Positions 44,201 through 56,200 of a stretch of 64,000 nt of DNA are shown here, one piece after another. A model generated the notes under the pieces. It made no database searches. It had not been told where the DNA came from and saw only the letters and a program-made list of their open reading frames with translations. Position 1 is the first letter of the stretch, and each line of letters opens with the position of its first letter. The translations under genes were made by a program, and so were the position numbers. The stretch spans positions 1,803,001 through 1,867,000 of the forward strand of contig NC_134656.1 in the NCBI RefSeq assembly GCF_030463565.1. Direction: 5' to 3'. The stretch is from Pelecanus crispus. Taxonomy: Eukaryota > Chordata > Aves > Pelecaniformes > Pelecanidae.

Positions 44201-47200
44201 CTGCAAGGGAAGTGCAGCCACAGGAAACTCGTTTGCTTTGCTACGCTACGCAAAGCCCAAATCCAGATCAGAAATCCCATTTATTCAGCAGGCATGCCAC
44301 TACTACCATAAAAAAAAAAATAATTACCTGAAAGTCACATAAACTGAGCTCCTGTCACAAACCCAGGTATGAGAAAACCAAGTTGTACCAGTCAAAAAAA
44401 TCAAGAAGTGCTACAGACATCTGCCAGTCCCTTGGGAAGGGCTACGGGAGAAATAAGATCTAGGAGAAAAATTGACAGTAAAAAGCATTAAACCTAGTCA
44501 AACAACTGAAAAAATACATATGCCATCTCAGAAAGACCAAGGAAAAGCTTCTCCATTTTAAAGAATCCATCTGAGTACCTTAATTAATTACTTTAATACA
44601 CAAAAGAATTTTTTTCTTGGATTTCTTCTCCCTACTTCAGACACTTTTCCTCGTCACAGCTTAAACTCAGCCGTCACCAAGCTACCTCCTCAGTGCCTGC
44701 TTCTCTCACACCACTTATTTCTTGTTTGTACTGTGTTTTTACCTTCTCAGTAAACCCCCAGTCGTGTTTTCTGTTGTTTCCCAGACTTCCAATGCTTTAT
44801 TCTCTTTCATAAATTGTTTTTTTCAATAATTTTTTCCTCTTTCAACTTCTATTCCTGCTCTCTCATGTACATAGCTGAACATCTTCTAGAAATCTGTAGC
44901 TGGAGGACCAAGCCCATGAGAAGAGGGAAAGGCGTGAACAAAAGCCATACAAGCCTACATCTGCTGCTGGAAAATTCAAAGCAGAAACAAACTCTTCCCC
45001 AAGAACTAAAGGCAATGTTTTGCCAGGTCGCTACTCCTCAATATCGCTCTTTTCATTACAGTCTCAAGGTAAGTGGAGATCCAAGAAGTCTGTCATCTTC
45101 TCTTCAAAGTCCCTTTCTGTTTGGCAGAAATACAAAGCAGTGACGTTTCTCCCTCGGTCTTCTGAGGTTCCGGGACGATGAGGTCGCGTGGCACGCATCG
45201 CCAAGCGACTGCCTACCTAATCAAAGTGACCCCCCCGCCAGCGAGGCGGGGGAAGCCAGCCAGCAAACGCGGCAGTCCTTGAAAGGACAGCGGCAGTATT
45301 TAGCTTATCGCCTACAGCCAAGCTTTAAGCCAGTTTCTCTAAGTTTTTGCTACCACACCAGCAAATTTCAGGAGGCTTTCAGGAGCCCGTCCAACCTCTC
45401 CTCAACCCCCCTCGAATTTAGTGCTTTTTCACACAGCAGGAGCCATTCCTCCAAGCGCACCTTTCTGAACGGGAGGTTATCGCTGCTCAGCACCTGGAGT
45501 AAACCAGTCCCCACAGCCTCCAAAGACAACGGCCGTTCAAGCCACCTCCTATCACAAAAAGTGTCCTTACCCCTTCTGCACAGCTCACCCGATCGCGCAG
45601 CTCCAAGCGCCCGTCTTGGCAGAACTTAAGCCCGCAGGTGCTTCAGCAGAACGAATGCCGTCGTCCTGCCGGTTTCACCGGCACCCTTTCAACCCGACAT
45701 CAGTAACACCATCAACTAAACCCAGCCAAAGCCTCCGGCTGCCCGCATTTTGCAGTCGCTTGCCAAAGCTAGGGGTGATGGCAAGACCCCACAACCACCT
45801 GGAGCTAATTCATGAAACAGCGGATAATCTTACGTCCTCTTATTTATAAAGCACACCCGACAGTCATAAACAGTAGAACCCCCAGCTAAGTCCACCAAAC
45901 GCCTTCTTCTCCTCCTATAGGCAAACATGAAGCAGGCCTGGCAAGTCATACCGCTCATTTTCTTTTTAACACACGTAAGAACAAAGCACATAAAAAACCC
46001 ACAGCAAAGTTTATAGGTGGAGAGAAAATTCTCTCTTTCCATAAATTAGGGTGGAAAGGTGAAGGGAAGGAAAGACAAACTTTCAGGTGCACGGGTCCTG
46101 CTGTCAGAAACAGAAAGGCAAGCATCAAGGAAAGTACAGTTTGAAAACCACAGCAGCTGAAGTCAGGGCTTCAGTGGTGTCACCAACAGACGGCGAGCGC
46201 GCAGCCGTCCTGACTTGTGACAGTGTTGCTGCCGTGTCACCTGGGTCCTTTTTTAAGAATCATAGAATAAATCAGGTTGAAAGCGACTTCAGGGCTACTT
46301 TTAAAGTTAGATCCCATTGCTCAGGGGCTTGTAGAGCCAAGTTATATCTGCAGGGAGAGAGATACCACAACTTCTCTGGGCCCTTCCTCCATCATTTGAC
46401 CACTCTTTGAAAAATTTCCTCCTTTTACTCCATGAGAATTTTGCATCGTGCTACTTGTGTCCATTACCTCTCATCCTTTCTCCATACACATCTGAGAAGG
46501 GCCTGGCTCTGGACAATCCATCCACTCCCCTTCTCTTCTTCAAGGTTAAACCAAGCCGTCAGCCTCTCCTTGTACAAAACATCCTGATGGCCTCAGCTGG
46601 GCTTGCTCAAGCTTGTCAAAGTCTTTCTTGTCCTGGAGATCCCCAAGCCGGATCTTGTGCTCCAAACGTGGTCTCACTGCCCTTGACGTGCCAGGTACGC
46701 TCTTCGTAAGGCAACTGAGCACGCAGCCAGCCTTCGCTGCTGCGAGGGCACGCAGACCCCTCTTCAGCTCGTTACCCACCAGAACGCATTTTCTGCAAAG
46801 CTGCTTTCTCACTCCTTGGCTGCCAACGCATACCGGTGCATGGGGTTACTCTGTCCCGCACGCAGGACTTCACATTTGACTTTGCTGAATTCACGCTGTG
46901 TCTGGCACCGCTGCCTTCCAGCAAATCATTCCTCGCAGTCTGGCGTCATCCAACAACTCGCTGAGGGCTCGCTCCATCCCGCTGCCCAAGTCGTTAATGA
47001 ACAAAGTAAACAGCATCGGCCCTGGAAGCCACCTGTGATGGACGCAGGCATCGCGCTTCCTGGGGTAGTTGTTTAGGATCTCCTGCACACAGCTGGGTAA
47101 CTTTCAGTGTGGTGGCAAATGCCTTTTTTTTTTTTGTTCACAACATGAGAGGCAGAAAGGGCAGAGGGGGGCGAGGAAAGAGGTCCTGACATCAGCAACT

Positions 47201-50200
47201 TCTCCCACCCCAAATGCTTATTCCTGCATCCTCCCCTGCTACTCCCTCAGTTGTACCAAGACTACATGTATAGCTGCGAGATGAACTTGAGACAGGAACT
47301 AATATGTTAAAAATAAAACTAGTTTATTTAAAAAAAAGTTATTTTTAAACCCAGATCAGTTCCCCAATCCGGTTCACTACACGGTGGTGGTTCACTACAG
47401 ACATTTTCACCGGAACAACTGCAGGAGAGCGTGGGGTTGCAATTTGGTACCAAGGGAAAGTGGGAGCCACTTAAACTCAGCTTTTCTTTCAAGGACACTG
47501 CCAAATTATGACCTGAGCCAAACTCTTCTGGAAAAAACTTAGCTGAACTCAAAGACTTCATTTTCTGAGGTTCTTCTACCTATTTGTGTCAAGTATCTAT
47601 ACAGATCTGCCTGACAGTAGATTTCATTTAAAATTTCAGGGATGATGCTTCTTGTGTAAGTTTAGGAAGATTTGGCTTGATCTCGTTCTGTGCAAAAGAC
47701 ATAATTAATTTTTTGAACTCACAGGAAAAAAAAAAAGCTTTCATTTCCTAGTGTTTTTTCTTGGGAATAAAAAAAAAAAAACCAACAGAAAAAAAGGAAC
47801 ACCCAGGCTGGTAGAAAAATGACGATCTTTTACCAGCTGCTAAAAATATCCTTGAAGCTTGTATTTCAGATACCCCCGCCTCTCTAACAGAAATCCTTCA
47901 AAAGTGTTTCACAACTTACCATTTGTTAAGCACGACCCCGCATTCTCAAATACTGTAATATTTACATAGAGAAGCGATGCCATGAGCTATATTGGTTTTG
48001 ATTAGCCCTATTTTACAAACATAATAGTATACATGTGGATGTAATAAATGTGCGCAGCATTCAAAATAAGCTCCGATTTCATAACTCAGGAAACTATCAG
48101 GCAAACACAGATATTTAACCACAACAACTATGATCATTAAAAACTGCCTTTATGTTAAAGGCTGTAAGATATCTTAATTGAATCCTCATGGAACCAAAAC
48201 CGTGGTCTCCTTCAGGCTGTGCTTTCTCACCCCTCTTCTTCCAGGTTTGAGTCCTACTGCAGCTTCTCAACCGCGATCCAAAGCAGGGTGACCGGGACAC
48301 TGTCCCGCACTGTCAGGGTTTGGGTTGCTGAGAGACACCATCCTACATAAAACTGCAAATTTCCAATGCTGTTACTGTTTCTGGAGGGCGCAGGGGGAGC
48401 CCGTGCCAACTGAAAGGCAGCATTCATCATACAGGCTTGAATATAATTTTCAAGCCTACAGCCATGTTCACCATGTATGTTTTACCAACGGAAACGTTCT
48501 CCTCAATACTTCTAGAATAGTTATTTCTAAAATAAAACAGGCTTATTCTACACAAATGCGACCTGGTTTTATATTGATACTTCTGCAGTGCTATTCTAAA
48601 AGCACAAGTATATCTCCATCTTTGCTTTCCTCAAAACAGTAATCAGTGTACAAACATCAACTGGAAAATTCCTTCCACTGCTACAGGTATTCGGGGGGGG
48701 GGAGAAATTTCGATTTTTATCTCTTTCCGGCGATATTTGTTTTTCTAACATTGAATCAAATTCTGCAGATGTTTTTCTGTGGGCTGTGTCAGCAAAAGGA
48801 GCTCCTGGCCCCAAACCCAGCTGCTTGTGGCCGCTCTCACCGCCTGTTAGTGACCTCAACTCAGCTGCTTGTAGGGCTACAGAGTAAACCTCATCAACCA
48901 GCTGATCTTCCCCAAAACAAGATACAACAAAATGCCCAAATCCAAAGAAGAAGGAAATGGTTAAACTGGACGAGTTAATTATTTTTGAAACTATTGTAAA
49001 ATGGAATAAAAGTGGTCCTTGCAGAAGCAGGAATGACCGAGCAGTGCAGAAATACCTTAAGCCCCACTCTTGTTTCCCCAAAATATGCAGGATATCACTT
49101 TAAAAATATTAAGGTTGACTGTAAGCTTAACCTCTTTTTCTAAGTCTCATAACTCACGCAGTAAAGGGACTGATACTATTCTCTGCTGCTCCTCAGTACA
49201 GAGACGGTCTCTTGCTGCACATCTGCCACACGAACAGACACAAACATGAAGGGATAGAAACGTAACATTCAAGTACCACATTAAATATGAACACTAGTAC
49301 TCATGGTATGACAAGATGCTGAGTTACAACCTCTGAAAATCCTCGAGAACAAATATTTACCTTTTGAAACAACTGCCTGTAAGCAATGTTAAAAAAAAAA
49401 AAAAAATCTCTTAGACCAATACAGCAAAGTTAGTTTTTGGGTGTGATTCCTAGACACTGCATCTAAAGAATTAATTCCTACTATGTTTTAATGCAAAAGC
49501 AAGGCTTCAAATAGGAAAGTGGAAGTCCTGAACAGTGATGGTTGCAAAGTTGGATTAGAATTTTTTTACGTTAAATTCTAAAACCTTCTTGTTTTGTCAC
49601 TTGTCATTTCAGTAAAGAAACAAGAAAGGGTGAAAAAAATTTTTTGAGAAGTTGAGATCTCTGTAAAGATGAGCCTAGTGCAACCTTGGCACAAGGAACA
49701 AACAGAATAGTGAGAAGGGCACTCAAGAGAGGGGAAGTGCCGCTGATCTCCGGAGTTAAAGCAGATTAACAGAATCAGGGCTGTTACCATAGGGAGGAGG
49801 AAGAGGAGGAGGAGGGCTTTGGAGCCTGGGGAAAATGGAATGCAGGGTGGGGAAAGGAAACAGACACTGAGCTTTGAGCTAAAGCTGGTTTAGGGTGGAA
49901 CCATTTTAAAGCCAGGGTGTAGCCAGGGAATAAGCGTCTAGGTTTAAAGCAATGATTTTCATTTCCAGACTTGAAAATAACCTGACCTAACCCTTTAATA
50001 ACAGAAACTCAAAAGAGTTATTCCTGCACAGACTGCATCCTAATAATTTTGTTAGCCTGTAACTCTGGTGATACGGAAAACCCAAATTATTCACTGAGCA
50101 CCCTCTGCAACGTTTCTGCAAAGTTCAGCGTATGGACACAGAGGTCAGGGTGTTGCGTTTGGGTTTTTTTGTTTGCTTGGTTTTGCATTTTGCTGCAACT

Positions 50201-53200
50201 AGCAGCTACCTCTGTGCAGTAAACTTCATGCACATGAAGAGAGTACCAAAGACGGTCCAGAAACCTGGGCAGCTCCGTAAGCCAGAGGAATGCAGAACAC
50301 AGGCTAAGCTGATTTCGGCGCTAAGAAAGAATTCTGGGGGTGGCATTAGAGCACAAATCTGTAACCCCTCCAGGTCTGGCTGAGAAAGCAAGCCTGGCAT
50401 GGCCGACTACCACTGCTTAAGGTGTCCAAATGTCTCCCCAATAAAAACATCATGAAAACCCCCTCAATCGTAGCAAAGAAAATTTTAATACACTTCACCA
50501 TAACCACAACTTCATGAAAAGCAGATGGAAAAATGCAGTAATTAACTTAATTTTCCAAGCGGCAGGCAATTGGTAATTTACTATTACCTACCCTCAGAAA
50601 TACTCCAATACCTTTCCAATAAGCTGAACGTTTTGATCCGAAGCATCTATCCTCCTTAAAAAGTGATCTTTCAAAAACTGAGCATAAAAGAATGATCTAA
50701 ATAATGAACTAACAGTAGGAAACTATTAACATTTGAGCCCGTGTTGGTTTAGAACATCAGATATTAATCTGACGACTGAAATTTTAACCAGCCTAGTTTT
50801 CATTCATTGCTGTAACAAATACTTAAACACCTGCCTTAAGTTTTTACATTGCAACCAGACCTCAGACCATGGCAGATGGACTGGAGACTCCAGCTCTTCA
50901 AAGTAAAATCCATGTAAAGGAAGAGTAAATGGCTGTGTTCTGTCCCAGTGATTTTTTCTGGCTGCCAGGCTACGCAGATCATTTCAACACTGCATGCTTT
51001 CAATCCACCTACTAAGACTTCCCTTAGCATCTCCTTCAATACATTTGTTTTCATCCCATAAAAATCTACAATTTACCAATATATCTTCATTTTAGATAAG
51101 ATGAATAGTGAATATCAAATATGCGATGCCACGTCTCACAAAAAATATGCTTTTTGTACACTTTTTGAGGAGCAGGGAAAGAAGTTTTGTAAAGGTCGGA
51201 GCAGAGGGCTCAGCCTGCCACTAACGGGAGACGCGCAGGGCACGGCAGCACTGCTATCTACCGTGCAGCTGCATTTCAAGCTGGAGCAAGAGCTTTTTAG
51301 TATCGGGCTGCAAAAGTTAAGAAGAGGAGTGAAGAATAACTCTACAGGAGAGAGTTAGTCTCAGTAAGGTTTATCCATCTCTAACGGCCATAGCTGGGTA
51401 GAAAAGCCTAAAAATCAATTAATTCCTTGTGCCTTAACGCTCAACAGGTATTCCTGGTACAGCCACGTTCTGGTTTAACCTTGCTCCCTCATCTTCAGTC
51501 TGTCTCGGATACCACCTTTACTACACCAAATTCAGGCTCTTTGTTCTCAGAACTTGTTCTCAGTTCTTTTTCTATTATCCCTCTTCCTGTTCCTTATACT
51601 CTTCTCTCCCATACCACACTATCCCTCCTTCGCTTTCCCTACCTCTCTTCCGTGTTGGCATAATCCTTCACACCACACAGCCTGCGTCGCCAACTGCAAA
51701 GCCCCATTCATTCTGAACGCGTTCACACTGCATCTTCTTTATTTCTTCATTAACATTAACCTTCAGAGCTAGCCTGCAGATCTTCTTTTGTCTTCTCTTT
51801 TAAACACCAGCTCTTCAGGACAGGTAAATTGATTACGTAGAAAGCATCATGTAAAGCCAGAAGTATTATACAGGTTTTGCAGAACAAAAAATCTTAAAGA
51901 GTTCCTTAACCACCTGAATTCTGAATACAAACACCATGCTCAATTTTTTTCTCTTCTCATTATGCAAGACATCTGTTCCACTACTTGGACTAATATACTT
52001 GCCAAATACCACAACAGAAACAACAGAATTTTCACAGTTTTCACTGGTTTTTAAAAATAGTATTTTTTCAAAAATCAAGGAAAGATTTGAAGATTTGCAT
52101 TGAAAGGGTGAAAAAGTTACAGAAAGCCCGGTAGCTTGCTGAGAAAAAGACTTTTTTTGCAAGCATAAATAATCCTGTAGTAAGACAATCTACACATTCA
52201 CCTACCTGCACTCAGACAGGTCCAGAGACCTCACCTGCACAAAATTAGCTGAAAGTTCATTGAGACAGAGCTCCTTCTTGCCTCCCTCTGACGCCTTCTG
52301 AAATGTAAGCTCGTTATATGACCCAACTGTGAAGCATCTGCGCTCACCAACAACTCCTGTAATCGTAATTTGCTCTCTAGAAACCAAGACAGAAAAAAGG
52401 GATAGGAAAAGGCTTACGACACCAGCTGTCCCCAGTCTTCACGGAGAGCCCGTAGCACGGCTCCCTGCAGCAGGCACTGGAATCAGATTGTGTCACTGGA
52501 AAATGACGAACCACGAGGGAGGAAACTTGTGCAAAGTTAAAAGATTTTGATGGGAAAATATTAAAGGAACTTGGAACTCTGCAAAGTCAGAAGGACACGG
52601 TGAAGTCCTGTCCATCCTTGCCATGCAGGTCACTGCTCTGGGCTTACTGAAGCCCTGAAGCTCTTCTTACAGAATACAACAGTTTCACTGCATGTAACCA
52701 AAGTAAAACAGGAAGTTCCTGAACTTGAAAAATGTCTTTAAAAAAAGACTGTTCTGTTTGAAAATAATTAGCTTCATTTCACAGTCAATTGGCACACAAA
52801 AATTCACTTGCAGCTTTAGGATGCAAACACTCAGAAGACGTGTGGGAGTATTTCCTTAGAAATAAATTCCTGAATCATAACTACTATGCTTGAACTAACA
52901 CATTAATAAAACCATCAATAAATTCTTCAAAAGACACCCTCCAAGTGACAGAGTTTTCCATTATATGAAGAGGCAGAAGAGGCAACATTTTCCTAGCTTA
53001 ACAGCTCTTCTAGTGGAGAGAACTGTCCTCTTTGGCGAGAACATTTTAAATTATCGCCTGATCCTGTAGTCCGGGCACTCGGGACGTGTAATCCTGTAAA
53101 AACGTTACCCAGCAATGTTAAAGGAACAGCAACCTAAGGAAAATGAAGATGCTCAAGACACAAGACTACTTCTGAATTCTGTAAGCATCTTTGATATTAA

Positions 53201-56200
53201 GACTAACAAATAGCAATATGTTTCTTTAGAAAACCTACAAAGTTCAAGAAAAAAGGTTAAAATAAAAGGCAGACCTGCTATTTTGGCAAGTCCGTGGAGG
53301 AAATTCTTCTTGGCTCAGTTATGAAGAAAGCTATTATTTATAAAAGCCCATCTTTCTGTTTACTTTGGAGAATTGCTGTTCCAAGTTAATGCGGCTTAGT
53401 GAGGAAAACATATGTATGAATGTTTCATACAAGGAATGACAGACTGATATCCTGAACAACCCAAACAGGATGAGAAAGAAAAAACCTAATGTGTTTTATG
53501 CTAAACAGAGAACCCAAATTAATAAATTGAAACTAGCATGAAAAGATGGTCCTCATCAAGCTTTGTGCTTGACTGATACCGCCCTGTAGAAACTGAGAGC
53601 TTAATCACATTCTCAATCTAGCATCTCGACTTAGTTTGGATTCTTTTGCAAATCTTATTTGATCATTCTTTCTTGGGGGAAGAAGATATACTCTTCATGG
53701 TAGACATTAAGAATCTCGGCTATTTCCATGATGTTAGATTACCACTAATAAGATTACCCTAGACACTCCTTTTTATTTTAATCCGTAGTGTGATTGAATT
53801 TAAAGACTCTCAGCAGCACCCCACCAGCATCTGGAAACGAATCGGCTGATTCGGAAAGAATTTTCTTGTCCTTTCAATTAAAAACCATCTGTGTCTTTTT
53901 GAGGTCCCATTGCATTGTATTTAAGTACAGTCTACTGTATTTGGGACACCTGAGTACACTCTGCCTGTATTGAGAAGAACATGTTTCTCACTGAAAGAAG
54001 CACCACTACGAAGGGTAAATGAGCTGTTAGTTCTTTCAAAAGCAAAGTTTCCGTGACTGCAGCGAGCTTCTTTGCAATGTAACATAAATTAAGTAATCCT
54101 GCATAACACAGGAGTAGGGGAGTATTTTTAATCTGTGAAGTACACTGCCTCAAATAATCACTGAATTAAAAGGGTGATGCAATGGTTACTTGCAAGATCC
54201 ACCTTCCACAATGCTGCTTGCATGTTGCTGAAATGCAATGCTGCTTGCAAGCAAGACTGAGTATCTTGCACAATTTCAGGAGGAAGACACTAACACTGAA
54301 CTTTTAAGATGGACTCTCCTTAAATCAGCTTTTGCATTGCCAGAAGGTCTGTGTTAGTCCTCCAGTAGAGAGGCATTTGCAAATGGTGCCCAAATTATCC
54401 CACGATGAGGGCTTTCAGGCTTAACAAGCAGCATCTTAAAATAACTGAATAGATCAGAAAAGTGAATGAGCCTCAAAGAACAAAGCGTTCTAGGTAACTT
54501 TTTGCCCTCTTAGCTACTTATGAAAGCACATTCAACACCCTTTTCCTCAGCAAAGGAGTACCTTTTCATCTTAGCTATGAACAATACAGATAGGGACACT
54601 TCTAAATAAATGAGGTAAAGAAAGAGCCCTAGACTATGAAGTCTGTTTTAAAGAACGAAGCCTGACACTACTAAATCAAAGACGACTTCAAGCTGACGCT
54701 TAAACACATCCCAGATACTCATTACACAGTGCAGCCACCTGCCATTATCCGTTTTCACACAAGAGAATCGATTGTTCTTCATGCCTAGGAGCTAAGTTTG
54801 CAACACCTCCAGACTGCCTGTGAATTCTAGCAGGAAAGTGAAGAACCCAGGGTACCAATAACCAACCTAAGCAGAACCCTGTAGCTTGGCAACTTGGGAG
54901 ACGGAGCAGTTCGCAAGAGGGTTGCTTCCACCTGCTGGAGATGGGAAATATTAATGCAAGACCAAAAGACCCCTGCTGCCCATAGGGACCAAGACAGTGA
55001 TGGTTTGGGGAGGCGGGGAGGCTTTCACTTCATGCTGAAAGAGAAGCAATCCCACCTGAGCGACCAACTCAGATTTCACCCAAACCACAGATGTGCACAC
55101 ACATGCGCACGAGGGGCTTGCTGCTGACAAGATGGCCAAGCGTTAACTGAAACTGAACATGCACAGATCTCAAATCCTCTGAAATCACACCAAAAAGATC
55201 GACCCAATTCAACCTAAAGAGCACACAGGGCTCCTCCCGTGTGCTTCCCCATAGCATGCAGAGACGCGCCCATCCCACGAGCTCAGGCCCCGCAGCGCAG
55301 AGAAACGTCCCTTTCCAGCAGCGCAGAAAGGAGAATTTCATCTCTGCTCACCTCTCCAGATGGCCAACATGGGGAAACCACGAGCAGCTCGGGCTCCAAA
55401 CACCCCCCTTGCTCAGCACGGTTACTTACTGCACGCATTGCTCTCAGAGCAGCAGCCGGGCCGGCTGGACGCTGCCAACATACGTAGCCCCCGTGCCTGT
55501 TCGGTTCTGCCATTCCTCTCGTTTTGGGCAGTGAGAAGCGCCGCTATTCAGTTTTTCCTTCAGCTTTACCAGCACTAGTGGAATATTGAAACTACTCCCC
55601 CAACCACCACCACTCCGCTTCCCCTTTCCCATCATTAGAAACACCTCTTTTATTGGAAACTGCATTTAAGATGCGATTTGGAACAAATAATTTGATTGTG
55701 CCTGCTGATGCACCGTCTCAGCACTGCGCTGAGTCAACACCCGAAGCCATCTTCCTCTCATCTGCAAACAGATGTAAAGAAAAAGGCCACTTCTATGTAA
55801 TTCCTTAACAATTAGGAATTAAGTAATCTAGACATCATTCAGCTTCCAGTAATACAATCTCTTCTATTTCACACTGGTTTTAGTAATTTAAAGACATTCT
55901 ATAAACAGTTTGCTAAGACGATCAGAGTCGCGGTTCTGTTTCTGCAGTCGCTCCAACGTGCGTGGTTTGCTTCATACACCTGCCCAAACCCCGTACACCT
56001 CACAGACAGGACAAGCGATTGAGATTTTTTTATGGGATGCTGCGAAAGTGAAAAATATTTAAGTGTGAACAGCACACCAGGCAATCCACGCTGCATCTTC
56101 ATTCACAACGATCCTAAAACACATGCATTATAAACACATGCATTATAAAAACAGGAATCGCCATAAATCACTGTTATCTTAAGTTATCTCGCATTTTTCT

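Noticed and set aside
46891-47088. Minus-strand frame with [20 protein letters not shown], like a reverse transcriptase
   Set aside because: It is the decayed end of a CR1 LINE, already listed as a mobile element; too short to be a gene.
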